DNA of 64,000 nt from Megascapheus bottae (lineage: Eukaryota > Chordata > Mammalia > Rodentia > Geomyidae): the NCBI GenBank assembly GCA_024803745.1, contig JANJXV010001749.1:1-64000 (forward strand), in the 5' to 3' direction. This document shows, piece by piece, positions 34,886 through 46,304 of this stretch. Within the stretch, counting starts at the first letter, position 1. Each line of letters opens with the position of its first letter. The position numbers and the translations under genes were made by a program. The notes under the pieces are model-generated. The model was not told the origin of the DNA and made no database searches. It saw only the letters and a list, made by a program, of their open reading frames with translations.

Positions 34886-35304
34886 AGCCAAAGTAGATTT
34901 TTGATGCTATTGTGGAGTTTTAATTTTCTTAAATATTTGTACAAAGCACAATGGATATATAAACAGACTTGAACTCACAGAACAGAGTCCCACATAATAT
35001 TACAGTTACTCTGGCACTTCTCCCGATTGACAAAACACATTTCCAGGCATCTGCTCTGTCCTTCAGCTTTGGTAGCTGACTTGTCTTTCCATGGAGGCCT
35101 GGCCTGGATTCCTGGTGATTCCATGCATTTCATAGTTCCCTGTATATCCAGTAAGGTTGTCTTCTATGGGACCAGACCTGTCTGGTTTTTGGCCCACCCA
35201 GGACCTATGTGTCTGAGGTCTCACATTATAAGTGGAAAATAAAACACAGTATAATAAGCACTGAAGAACTGCACACCATAATATTAACAATGAGAGTTTA
35301 ATAG
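34886..35304. other. Single-copy flank downstream of the RalGDS-like pseudogene
   Basis: No repeat recognised. It would be the 3' side of the minus-strand pseudogene. I could not align it to a RalGDS GEF exon. Confidence 0.4.
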
Positions 35305-35679
35305 TTAGCAAAGTAAATACAATGAATACTTGACAAGAATCATGAGAGCAAGATAAAGAGACGTCTTTTTAGGAAGGGGACAGGGAAGCTCTAAATCCAG
35401 ACTGGCCTCCAAGTTGCCTTCAGACAGTAATTCTACTTCCGAGTCCTCAGAAGGGTCTCCTTCCTCATGAGAAACAGAATGTCCTTCCTGAGTTAAGAGG
35501 GGGATGGATTCTGGTTTGTCGAATGGAGATTGAGTCTCTTTTAGTGAGATGGATGGGTCTGGATATTCTGTGAGGATGGATTCATTTTCCTCCAATGAAT
35601 CCAGTATTGAGAGTACACTTGCTGTTTCCCATGGGGACATTTTCCATGAGCCCAGCGTGTGCCCCTTCAGCTTGCACAA
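35305..35679 (-). pseudogene. Acidic open frame, possible RalGDS-like linker
   Basis: A 124-codon frame rich in Glu, Asp, Ser and Pro (for example SILDSLEENESILTEYPDP and EGDPSEDSEVELLSEGN). It overlaps another minus-strand frame (35,830-35,582; EPADTMEEEKEQPDFLPFPF), and the two could be one coding stretch separated by an indel near 35,650. The composition suits the low-complexity linker between REM and GEF in this family, but I cannot align it, so the assignment is by position only. Confidence 0.35.
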
Positions 35680-36227
35680 TAAGTGGAGTGTTACTCTGAC
35701 TCAGATGGACTGACTGTGGGTGGAGTGTGAAAGGAAACGGAAGGAAATCTGGCTGCTCTTTTTCTTCCTCCATAGTATCTGCAGGTTCAACTGTGTCACA
35801 CATGGGGTTCAGAGCAAAAGATATATCCATAGGACTCTAAACCTGTTTGGTAATTTCTACAGAAGGCCCATGCTTTCTGGAGTGCAGCAGTCACCAGCTC
35901 CATTGGTGGGTTTTTCATCCGGAGTTCAGGATAAGCTCTTACACGATGACCCAAACCTAAGAATAGAAATAGGTACAGAGTGGACAGAGTGGACTCTGCA
36001 AGTTGAAGTGTCACTCAACTTCCATGAGGATCTAATGGAGGAACCTGTAGAACTGGAGTTTGGACTGAACACTGAGGAGGTGTAGGGTCTTTCTAATGAG
36101 TGCTTATTCCCGAGTCCTTTCAGAGGACAGACATTACCTGGCTGACACCACCCATAAAGGGCATTTTGCCAAGCTCTGTAGAAGTAAGGGCCAACCAATA
36201 TCTAGACCACATGGGCTTCCTACTCAC

Positions 36228-36550
36228 AGGTTCTGAGGCACCCACACCAGGACTTCTACTTTTTCTTGGTCTTACTGGTCGCATATTCCTCCAGCTGGTC
36301 AAAAAGTTTGTGTTTAGAAGAGCAGGTCCAAAGCCGACATGTGGAGCCTCATGTAGAGCTTGAGTTGTGTCAGGGTGTGGCAGTTCTTGAACTCGTAGAA
36401 ATCACTCGGGTAGAAGTCCATTCACATCGTATAGATGGAACACATGATGCTGTGGGCACATTCGGTACAAGGAAAGTGAGAGCCTTCTCTCTCCATCCTG
36501 AGCCTTTTACCAAAGCCCCTTTCTTGCAGGATTCTAATGCTGTGGCTGTC
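36228..36550 (-). pseudogene. RalGDS-like second REM-region exon
   Basis: Acceptor 'catctctgcag' (about 36,550) and donor gtgagta (36,228/36,227). One frame reads HSIMCSIYTM, stop, MDFYPSDFYEFKNCHTLTQL, then KLYMRLHMSALDLLF, matching the RalGDS segment with SIL, W, LDQY, EDF, LKQL and LNM positions. The Trp position is TGA. A TAA follows LDLLF. The upstream part of the exon is in another frame, so at least one indel is present. Confidence 0.6.
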
Positions 36551-36737
36551 CTGCAGAGATGTGCACTTATGTGCTGGGAGGGGTGTAAGAGACACTCGAG
36601 AACAGGATGACTTTTACACCCCACTTCCAGAAGCTTCTGATAGAGGCCTCTATGCATCTGTCCAAAGTAAACGCACCTTAAATTAACTAAGTAAATGCTC
36701 TAAATAAATCAATAAGTGAATGCTCTAAATAAAGAAC

Positions 36738-36960
36738 TAAATGCTCATTCCTCTAATCTTAGCCACCCAGCAGGCTGAGCTCTGAAGATCACAGTGGAAA
36801 GCCAGTCTAGTCAGTAAAAGTCTAAAGGCACTTGTCTTCAATTAGGCAGCAAAAAGCCAGAACTTGACCTATGACTCAAATGGTACAGTGCTAATTTTTG
36901 AACACCAAAGGGATGGCATTTACACCTGGGTTCAGGTTCAAGTGGCAGCACTGGACCACA
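36738..36960 (+). repeat. SINE (B1-like plus ID-like), degenerate
   Basis: 'cccagcaggctgagctctga' followed by 'tgactcaaatggtacagtgc' on the plus strand, lying inside an intron of the RalGDS-like pseudogene. Confidence 0.7.
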
Positions 36961-37399
36961 CACCAAAATGTAAATGCTTTCAGGTTCTAACAGGCAAAGG
37001 TATCACAATCCCTCCCTGATGGCTCAAAAGTGATTCAGCCCCCAGCTTTTCCTCTGACTCCAGTATTTCACAGGCCTCCGCCATTAGTACTGACACCTCA
37101 TTTCTTACTGGGAAATGGGATTTCCTAGGATGTCACCTAGGTGACGGCTGCAGTTGGGAGCCACTTACTCATGCCTGAAATCCAACTTCTCAGTAAGCAC
37201 ACTGTTGAGACTCCAGTAGCTTGTGAGGGAAATGAAATGGCATGGTGTCCCAGTCATAATGAAGTAGTTTGTGCACTTGTATCATGCTTAGCTCCCCTGT
37301 GAACACCCCAGTGAACCAAACAGGCTCAGAGAGGATCCAAGTATTCCAAGGCTTGGCCAGGAGGGGTGAGCAAACCTGGGTTTGGGTGGGAACACTCAC

Positions 37400-37593
37400 T
37401 TTTTCAAGAGAATTTCCAGCAACTACTACATTGTCCTCCACTATTTGAAATTGTGCAGGAACTTTCCCACGTAAAAGAGATCACCTCTCTGGTAGGCAGC
37501 GATCAGCTTTGTCAGCAGCATCTCCAACAGGCCTTCCTCCAGGATCCATACGTTACAAGGCTCATTCAGAGTCTGAGCTGACTTACCATCACA
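37400..37593 (-). pseudogene. RalGDS-like REM exon
   Basis: A 194-bp exon bounded by acceptor 'gccaatacag' and donor gtgagtg. It reads KSAQTLNEPCNV, then EEGLLEMLLTKLIAAYQ and RGDLFYVGKFL, then LLEILLKK at the donor. Residue spacing follows the RalGDS REM pattern (SALNLYETCKV; AGTLEKLVEHLV.AFQ; DLSYV..FL; VLDLLFKR) with no gaps. In-frame TAG codons at 37,441-37,443 and 37,423-37,428 destroy it. Two of the three fall where the family has glutamine, consistent with C-to-T changes of CAG codons. Confidence 0.75.
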
Positions 37594-37777
37594 CTGTATT
37601 GGCAAAACAGTGGATATTTCAAACGTAGGAATGGGACCACACTTCACACTGAGAAATTGGTATAGAGTAGATTGGAAATGACACACTATAATCTCAGTAT
37701 AGTCACTTGAAAGCACACAAGAAGGTTGTAGTTTGTGGGCAGGATGATGGGTTCAAATAGGTTTCCTCTCAATATAC

Positions 37778-38060
37778 CTCATCTGAGTTTCCCTGGAGTT
37801 TCCTGGCTTTCTTCCTAGAGAAATGCCTGATATACTGGAATTTTGTCTTGGCCCTGATCCAGCATCTACTTCTTCAAGTGAGACATCCATATCTGTCATG
37901 CCTGCGATCCGAGCCTCCTGACCTTTGGCAACAGCACAGCAACATCTTTCTTCCTCCTGAGCCACAGGCCAAGGGAGCTGACTTGAGCTGGTTGTCACAT
38001 ACAGTGGCTTGGTTACCAGGGTTCCATATTCTGTTCCATTGTGAGGGAGGTAGGGTCACA
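37778..38060 (-). pseudogene. RalGDS-like N-terminal exon (parent-like copy)
   Basis: Open from about 38,055 through VTTSSSQLPWPVAQEEERCC to SISGISLGRKPGNSRETQM, ending at donor GATGAG|gtatat. Unlike the three array copies it keeps its frame up to the donor. No clear ATG opens the frame (only GTG at 37,998), so the true 5' exon boundary or start is unknown. It is the inverted counterpart of 15,796-16,012. Confidence 0.6.
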
Positions 38061-39080
38061 TTTCAAGGCCCAATCACCAAAGCTCCTTGCTCACAGAAGA
38101 CCTCCCCACATACTGGAGGCTGAATCTCCCTTCCCACCTCACATATGGATGTAGTAAACAGCACACCTTTTTGTTCAAATCCCAAGTCATTAACTAGGAG
38201 TAAGTGCTAGCCTGGTCTCAGGCTCAAGGAGCCTTTCTTAGGTAAGATCCAAACTTAACTGTCACTATTCCCCTTAGCCTTCACAAGACATTTTGCTTCA
38301 CAGTGCCTTCTCAGCTTGCATTTTGCCTCTTGCACATTTTTTTTGCTAGTCCTGGGACTTGACCTCAGAGCCTGACCATTGTTCTTAGGCTTTCTTTAGG
38401 CTATAGCTGTCCCACCAAGCCACAGCACCACTTCCAGAGTTTTCTATGTATATAGTACTGCAGAATCAAACCGGACTCTTTTTGTGTGGTAGCCAAGCAC
38501 TCTACAAATAGATGAAAGACCCAGGCCATCTTGCACATATTTTTCACTTCAATCTACTAGGACGTTGTTAGGTTTCTGTATCCTAATCTATTTTTCTTCC
38601 TGATGAATATCTGTGCTGTCATCTTTAAAAATGCAAGTGGGAAAATCACAGAAGCATTGGTGACATAAAAAAGTCTTACAGACATAGATAAGTGTTCATT
38701 CTTTGTAGGAGAAAGGATATTTTGATATGATGATGATGACTATTTATAAATACTTAATCGGGGTTTAGACTTTGGCCCAGTGGTAGAGTGCTTGCCTAGC
38801 ATCCATGAAGATCTAGGTTTGAGTCCTTAATATCACACAGATATAAAAATCCATATGGCAATGTGGCTCAAGTGGCAGAGGGCTAGACTTGGGAAAAGCC
38901 AAGAGCAGTGCTCAGGCCCTGAGTTCAAGCCCCAGAAAAAACAAAAGAAAAGAAAAGAAAAGAAATGTGCTTTTTACAAGTTATTCACTCACAGCATTTG
39001 CCTCTGAATTCTTCGCTTCTGCATCTTGTGACTTATCCCTTTTCCCTCAATGTAGACAAGAAAAACAGATTTTATTACTT
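38061..39080 (-). other. Upstream region of the RalGDS-like pseudogene
   Basis: Inverted paralogue of 14,701-15,790. It contains the counterparts of both spacer SINEs in inverted orientation (38,340-38,520 and 38,765-38,945) and of the CAT/ATG repeat near 38,728. Shared similarity ends near 39,070, which defines the outer limit of the segment captured by the L1 array. Confidence 0.75.
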
Positions 39081-39127
39081 GCTATCCTGTTGTCCAATCT
39101 TTGGATATTAATTCAAAATACAATATT

Positions 39128-39190
39128 GCCTGAGATAATGTGTGTGTGCATGTGTGTGTGTATCTGCCAATGTGTGCATGCACACATGTG
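39128..39190. repeat. (TG)n-rich stretch
   Basis: Interrupted TG repeat with 'tgtgtgtgcatgtgtgtgtg'. Confidence 0.8.
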
Positions 39191-40019
39191 TACAGGGTTT
39201 AGGGCTTACTCATAGGGCCTGTGTGATAACCCTCAGCATCTTTTCCTCAAAGGTATTGGTCTTTCACTTGTAGCTTATTATAGCTAATTGGAGTTGAGAG
39301 ATTCACTCAATTTCTTGCCCTGTGCATTGGAACCCAGTGCTGGGTTCTCATATTGTTAATTGTAGCTATAGAGAAGCCTGAGGTCTGGGGATCCTCGTTA
39401 GAATCCAGCCCCTGAAAGAAAGTCACTGATAGAAATCTTTATCTTCAGTTAAGCACGAATAAATAAGGCAAAAGTGGAACTGTGGCTCAGTTCCTCTTGT
39501 AGCAGCCATGAGAAAATTAGTAATTGGCAGCACCTGGTCCCTGAGAGAAATCCTTAGCACTGGTTCAAAAAAAGAAAGAAAATAATGAAAAAAATTAAAA
39601 CTTGCTGAGGAATCCATAAGGATAAACGTGCCTGTGAATAATCTTGTCATTTCAGATTCCCTCAAGAGCTTATGTCTCTCTATATTTTTTTCAAGTTTTT
39701 TTAAAGATATTTACATATTTTCTATCTTTCTTAAACAGAGATAGCCATCCACAAAGCACAAACACAAACTCTCACACAGTATACCACCCACCCATAAGTG
39801 TCTGGCTATGTATATATGTATAGTCATATGTATTGATCTGTCTCTCTATACTAATATATTAATGCATAAACATATGTATTTAGACAAACAGGAAACATAC
39901 ATAGATAGGTCTCAGGCATTTCCAGATTTTGTGCAAGTCTTCTGAGTACAACTTATCATTGTATTGTTTGTCAAGATAGAGTCCCTCTAACCTTTGGCCA
40001 GCTTCTTGTCCTTTGATAC
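39191..40019. other. Single-copy stretch with degenerate SINE pieces
   Basis: A worn reverse-strand SINE is visible at about 39,191-39,420, and a plus-strand scrap at about 39,460-39,570. The rest is AT-rich and unassigned. Confidence 0.45.
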
Positions 40020-40215
40020 TTTTTTCTGCCAGTCCTCGGTTTTGAACGCTAGGCCTGGATGCTGTCACTGAGCTTGAGCTTCTTGCATTCAGTAGTTTAT
40101 TGCAGATAAGAGTCTCATGGAGTTTCTGTCCTGGGCTGGCTTTGAATTGTGATCCTCAGATCTCAAACTCCTGAGTAGCTAGGATGACAGTCTTGAGCTA
40201 CCAGTACCTGGTTCC
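40020..40215 (-). repeat. SINE (ID-like/B1-like dimer)
   Basis: Reverse-strand 'tctgccagtcctcggttttg' to 'gagtagctaggatgacagtc'. Confidence 0.8.
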
Positions 40216-41999
40216 TTTGCCTCTTTTACCCTTTTTTTGGCCCCACCACAGCCATGGTATCTACCTTCCTATGTTCTCTCCACCTTCCCCCAGACAGGGG
40301 TCTGACAGATGCTTTCCACCCACTTATTCATGTTCTCCTCTGTATTGGCTGACAGCTAAGACATGCACTCACTTGTCTGGATGCCAAACACAAAGCCATG
40401 TGATTGTTTCTCAGTCTGGAACATCCTATCAGATTTATAGCACCATAGAGGGTCAGGTTGATGCTCCTCCAGGGCTTCTTAAATTGTTCTCATATTAATC
40501 CACAACACGTTTGTCATCACTTGTCCAGCTAATTCATGGACTAAAGCAGCATTCCCTACAAACTTAGATCCCAATACCATGAGGACACTCAAGGGTGCAT
40601 TAGGAGTGTGACCTGCAGGTGGATGTGAGCCTACCTAAGTTGGAGGGGATTTCTCCACCACAGGAAATGGAATACAAATTTAGAATCTGCTTTCATGAGG
40701 TGACAATCTCTGGCAGATGTTCTTATCAAATGTGGCACTGCCTACTTCCAGCTTAAAACATGGGTTGATGACCCAGCATAACAGAGAATGTATTCACCCC
40801 GGCCCAACACATAGGCTGGGACCCTGAACTTTCAGGTAGCATTTGGCTTTGAAGGTCATGAGATCTTAGTCTATAAATGATGAGCCCCCTCCCGTGAGGC
40901 ATAGCAAACGGAGCCAAAGTGCAATCCAGTTAAGCACCAGATCAAGCTTCCCTTCTACAGTAGGGTATGGTTTGAAAACTGTGCATAGCTTCTGTTTGAA
41001 GCCAGTCCAGAAAGGAAAGTCCATGAAACTCTCATTTCCAGTTAACTGCCAAGAAAAAGCCAAAGATAGAGATGAAACTCAAGAGAGCTAGAGAGCCATC
41101 TGAAATGAATGGTTACACCCTGCAACATCCTCATTATCTGATCTTGAAAACATCTCTGCGTGCATCCCAGCATGCAGCCAGCATCTGGGATTGACAGTGA
41201 CCCCTGTGCCCATTGGCAATCTGCACTGTCTCTGACATCTGTAATGTGAACCTCATTCTGTTGGGTTTGTGAAGCAGTGTCAACCCTGCAGAAGGAACCA
41301 ACTGTGCCCTAACTCCCACTGTCCCCTGGGGCCCCTAGCATTCCCCCATGTGCACCCATCCTGTGGCTTCTGATCCTATGGAGCCCTCCTGCCCTGTCCA
41401 ACACTCACATGATGTGCATATTTCTTCTCCTGGGGCAACTTCTCCACAGAGAGTACATGACATGCCCACTCTCCAGGCACGGGGAGATCCTGCCAAAGTA
41501 GCAAATCAGTGATAAGGACATAAAGTGATGAATAGAATTTTAGATCCTGATGGTAGACAGTCTGCAAAATCCAAGCGAGAATGGAATTGGAGGGGACCAG
41601 CGATCAGGATGTGGGCATGGAGCTTCCCTGCCAAGGGGGTGGGGGAAGTCACAGGCTGGGGGATGCACAGGATGATCCATGGGCTGTGCAGCTACTGGGT
41701 CACCCCCTTCTGCATATCAGCCTTTGGCTTTGAGCTCTGTGATCGTCAAGATGTGCACAGTCTGTACTCTGGCTGGCAGAAGAAAGGACCCTGGGAAGAC
41801 AATTGTAGACCCTTTGTGAGTGTAGGAAGGGGTAGGCTGGACACCCAGTCCAAGAGGAGCTAAAACTGGAGTCGACGGGTGTGCAAGGAGTGGGTGTGAG
41901 GGTTGTGGGCAGTCACAGTCATGGCAGAGGTGGCTCTGTCTGTGGGGTGAGTGCCTCCCTGCAGGCACAGAACTGGACATATCAGAGATCCACATGAAA
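40216..41999. other. Single-copy region, no gene recognised
   Basis: Less AT-rich than its surroundings and almost free of repeats. Open frames of 60-110 codons occur on both strands, but none has a recognisable domain, a convincing splice context or length beyond chance. Confidence 0.5.
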
Positions 42000-42110
42000 A
42001 GGAAAAGCTGGAAATGGCACTATGGTTCAAATGGTAGAGCATCAACCTTGAGCAAAAGAGCTCAGGGACAGTACCCAGGACCTGAGTTCAAGCCTCATGA
42101 CTGTAAAAGA
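42000..42110 (+). repeat. SINE fragment (ID-like)
   Basis: 'aaatggcactatggttcaaa' then 'gagctcagggacagtaccca' on the plus strand. Confidence 0.8.
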
Positions 42111-43334
42111 AAAAGAACCAGGACTATGAGATGGAACCTGGTACTCTCTTGGTCTAATCAGACACAAGAAGAGGCCGGGATTGGCTGTGGAAAAACACAG
42201 AGAACATCTTCCCCCAGCTCATCCTGTCCTGCATGCAGGGACAGCAATGTAACTAGGGCTACGGTGAGATCATCTTCACCCCTGTGCTGCCATCTGAATT
42301 GTAGGCCTCTGTCCTGGCATGGGGTGTCTTGATGGCTGAGCAGGTGCCCTAACCCTAGATGGAGAGCAGCCACTGACTGTGGTAGCTAAGGAGAGATCTG
42401 TTCCATAGCTATCAGGCCACCCAGCATGGGAGCCATAACCACCCCCCACCCAGGTAGAGGCCAATGGTTCTCCAGGTGCTACTAACATTGCCCCACCCCT
42501 AGCTCTGGGTACACGTGACATTCCCTCCACAAGGAGCAGGACTAAGTGAAGGATCAGGAAGCTGCCTATGGGCTTCAGATGATGGCCAGGCTGGCACTAC
42601 AGATGGCCTCAATCTGTCAGCACCTTCCCCTGCCTCCATCATTCCTCCATCATGCCTCTCTACCTCCCACCCATTAACCTTGGAAACCAATGAACTGGGC
42701 TCTCATCATTCCTCTCATCTCTTCACCCACCTTGCCATGCGTCCATCCCTCTGTCACTTCCACCCCACACACATCCCACCACCAGCCACCCTGTAGCTTA
42801 TGAGGATCCCAGAGGAAGCTCTTGGTGAAGGGCTTGTGACCACAAAACAGTTACTATCACCCGCTCCGGCCTGATCCACCACAGAATAAGAACAGCCAAG
42901 CAGGCACACACTGCAGCAGAGTTGCTCTGCTGCCACTCTGATTTCTTCATGGCCAGGACTTGGCTCTCCTCAGCCTCCCAGCTCAGTAACCAGAACATTG
43001 TGCTTTCACAGAGCCATGGCTTCTAGTCTCCATGGACACAATGACATCAAGGTGATGCCAACTTCCCCATCTCTATATACGTCTAACTATGGGATGGGAG
43101 CTGAGGTTCTCTTCTGTCACTCCATCCGCTAAGAGGCTCATGCAGATTTCTATCCTTTGCTCATCATGGTGACTCTTTGGTTAACAAGTCACTGCTGGGC
43201 TTCCAGTTCACCACATATAGAACCCATACTCCAACACTTTTCTTAGAAGGACTGATGACTTTTAAATATTCTCTAGTTTTAAATTTCTAGTTCCTTCTCT
43301 CTTTCATTTATATATTTCCCTTCCTCACATCCTT
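42111..43334. other. Single-copy region, no gene recognised
   Basis: Comparatively GC-rich, with several overlapping open frames of 60-93 codons and no family match that I can name. Confidence 0.5.
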
Positions 43335-43580
43335 CTCTTTTTTACCTTCCTTCTTTCATTCCTGGCCTTGAACTCAAAACCTGGAGCTTTTTCTTAGCTT
43401 TTCTTTGCTCAAGGGGCACTCTAGCTCTTGAGCCACAGCTCTACTTCAATCTTTGTTCTTGCTCTAAACTGGGAGTATGAGTCTCATGCATTTTTCCCTT
43501 TGCTGGGTTGGTTTTAAACCACAATACTAAGATCAGGATCCTGAATATGCCTCGGATTACAGGTATTATCTAATCAAAAC
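43335..43580 (-). repeat. SINE, degenerate
   Basis: Reverse-strand 'cttgagccacagctctactt' and a B1-like end 'tgcctcggattacaggt', 125 bp left of the duplication copy 2 start. Confidence 0.75.
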
Positions 43581-44515
43581 AAATTCCTGATTTCTTTTTT
43601 AGACATAATTAGTTCTTTCAGGTGAGCCACCAGCCACTCATGCAAGAGCATTGCAGGATCCCAGCATTCATCTTGTCTCCAGTCTTATTCCATCCATCTC
43701 ACAATGGTCATCTAAAACACCCCGCTGCATGCTTGAAGTCGCAAGGAACGTTCTCAACGCCATGAGAAGCCCCCTTAAGCTCTGCCTCAGACATGCCCAG
43801 CCCCCATCCCACTTCCACATGAGCATTTGATTAGGAGAAATTTCCTGAGTACATCATCATCTTTTCCTCACCATTCAAATTTCATCTTTGGAGTCATTTC
43901 TCCCAGACAAAGAGGAACATGATCCATGGTTTGATAGCAGCTCCAGCTTCATAGTCCCAGCCACCAACACCCCCCCATTACCTTGCCAGACACCTGAATT
44001 CAAGAACAATGTTTTCACTACCCCTGACTCTTATCAAATGTTTTAACTTATACAGTGCATTAAAATAATTTTACTAAATGGAATAAACACATGGCATCAA
44101 GCTTCAGAATCTTTGCACCTGAACTTTTAGTGAATAACAGACACACCAGCATTTCTGTAGCCAACAGAAATCTTAGCTTTGAGATTTCAGCATTCCTGGT
44201 ATCCAAGTTTGGATGTGCTAACACTGCCCTTAATGAGGCACTTCAACCACACAATCCCACAACAATCACTGTCATTTGACATTCACTGGTAGGTGGTGCT
44301 AGGAAAAAGACTGATGTGCCAACTCCATGCTGGCTTGACCTATGCCATCTTCAAACCTGGAGCAAGTGGGGCTCCTCTCTCCGTGACATCTTTTGTGTAC
44401 TACCCCAGGAGGACCTTTACCTTGAGTCAAAATTATGAAGACTATCTCTACCAGCAAAGATTCCAGTGAGATGTGCCTACATGGAGAAAGCTAAAATCTC
44501 ACTAAAGTGAGGTTG

Positions 44516-44738
44516 TTGGCAGTGCTGGAGCCTGAACTCAGGGCCTGGGCACTAAGCATTTGTACTCAAGACTAGCCCTTTACCACTTGAGCCCAAACTC
44601 CATTCCCAGCTGTTTTTATTTTTGGTAGTAAGAATCTATCAGACTTTCCTGTTCTAGGTGACTTGGAACTTCCATACTCAGATCTCGGCCTCCTGACCAG
44701 CCTGGATTAAAAGTGTGGATCAGCCATGCGCCACACCT
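44516..44738 (-). repeat. SINE (ID-like/B1-like dimer)
   Basis: Paralogue of 811-1035. Confidence 0.8.
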
Positions 44739-45122
44739 GAGGACTTCTGCCAGCACATTTTTTCCCAAAAATTGGAAGAGGAAGATGAGGGAGGATTGGG
44801 CTCATCCTGCCCTGCATATGAAGGAGAGCATCAGCCCGTGAAATTCATTCCCTGTTGTAGGCTGCTGGAGAAAAGGTAGCAAATAGGCAGAGGCTGGCAG
44901 CAGATGCCACAGAACAACTTGTGACCAAGACTCCCAGAGCACACCTCAGAATCGATGACAGAGTTGGATCTATCCAGTAACAGAGGCAGTGGTGACACCT
45001 GAAACTGCGCGTTTGAGCCTTTGCTGCTAGTAAACAGGGCCACCTATGTCTCAATGAGAAAGGTGAGATTTTGGTGGAGAAGGTGAGATTAAACATTATG
45101 TATCATGCAAGAAGACAGACTA

Positions 45123-45975
45123 TAAGGGGTCTTTTATTATTCCAAGTGAAATTTTGGATTTCCTCTTCTGTTTCTTTAAAGAATGACATAGGGATATTGA
45201 TTGAAGGTTGCCATTTTTACAATATTACTCCTTCCAAACCAGGAGCATAGGTTTTTGCATTTCCTCAGTTCTGCGTTAATTTCCTTCTCCAGGGTTTATA
45301 GTTCCATCAAAAAGGTGCTTTACATTCTAAGTTAATTCCTAGGTATTTTATTTTCTTTGATAGCAAAATGAGTTGCTATCCTGATTCTTGCCTCATTCCT
45401 CTCGTTTCTTGGCATATAAGAATGCAGTTGACATTGAAGGTTAATTTTATACCCTGCTACCTTACCAAAGTTTTATATAAGCTCAAGCAGCTTCGGAGTA
45501 GAGAATATAGGGTTCTTTAAATACAGAATCATGTCATCTGTAAGGAGAGAAAGTTTCAGTTCCTCTTTCCCTTTTCCTCCTCACTCCAGTTAGAATGGCC
45601 AAGATCCAGAAATCTAATAACTTATGCTGGAGGGGATGTGGCCAGGAGGGATCACTACTACACTGTGGTGGGATTGCAAACTCGTTCAACCACTATGGAA
45701 AGCACTATGGCAGTATCCCAAAAAGACTAAACATAGAGCTCCCCTGTGATCCAGCAATTTCACTACTTGCCAATCGTCCAGATAGGACATACTAAATTCA
45801 CTAGAACAATAACATTTATCACAGCACTATTTACTATAGCAAAGGTATGGAACCAACCCAGATGCCCGTCAGTTGATGAGTAGATCAAATATGGTATTTT
45901 TACACAATGGAATTCTGTGCTTCTGTCAGAAAGAATGACATAGACGAATTTGTAAGGAAATAGAAAGACTGTAAA
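45123..45975. mobile_element. L1 fragment with 5' inversion, copy 2
   Basis: Same head-to-head arrangement as 1420-2312: minus-strand RT part to about 45,585, then the plus-strand C-terminal part. About 37 bp present in copy 1 after 'gggatattgat' are missing here. Confidence 0.8.
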
Positions 45976-45990
45976 GTTTAGAAATTAGTT

Positions 45991-46131
45991 TCTGTCTCCT
46001 TCTCTATCTCTGTACAATTTAGAAGTTCCTGTTTCTCTCACTTTCTGTCTCTTTTCTCTTTTTCTCTCTCTCTTTCTGTCTCTCTCTGTCTCTCTCTTTC
46101 TCTCTCTTCCTCTCTCTCTCTCTCTCTCTCT
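45991..46131. repeat. CT-rich microsatellite
   Basis: Shorter homologue of 2320-2502. Confidence 0.9.
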
Positions 46132-46132
46132 C

Positions 46133-46302
46133 ATCCTTAGGCTTGAACTCAGGGACTGAGCTACTTTTGCTCAAGGTTAGCACTCTACCATTTGGACCAC
46201 AGTGCTGCTTCTGGCTTGCTCTTTCCACGTAGTATTGAGGAATCTAACCCAGGCCTTCATGCTTGATAGGTTAGCACTCTACCACTAAGCCACACAGTCA
46301 GC
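46133..46302 (-). repeat. SINE (ID-like)
   Basis: Paralogue of 2505-2680. Confidence 0.85.
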
Positions 46303-46304
46303 TT

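Larger units (their letters stand above)
35305..38060 (-). pseudogene. RalGDS-like pseudogene (REM domain, no GEF domain seen)
   Basis: RalGDS proteins activate Ral GTPases through a REM plus CDC25-type GEF unit. Read right to left: an N-terminal exon ending at donor gtatat (37,778); a REM exon (37,400-37,593); a second REM-region exon (about 36,228-36,550); and an acidic open frame (35,305-35,679) that may be a linker. The REM match is detailed in the exon entries. Breaks include TAG at 37,441-37,443, two TAG codons at 37,423-37,428 where the family has Gln-Gln, TGA at 36,422-36,424 where the family has Trp, and frameshifts. No CDC25/GEF or Ras-association domain was found between here and 34,900. 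Identification rests on my reading of conserved residues and spacing. Confidence 0.7.

Noticed and set aside
41376..43000. Several 60-110 codon frames in the GC-richer single-copy region
   Set aside because: Both strands have similar overlapping frames, none with a recognisable motif or splice structure.
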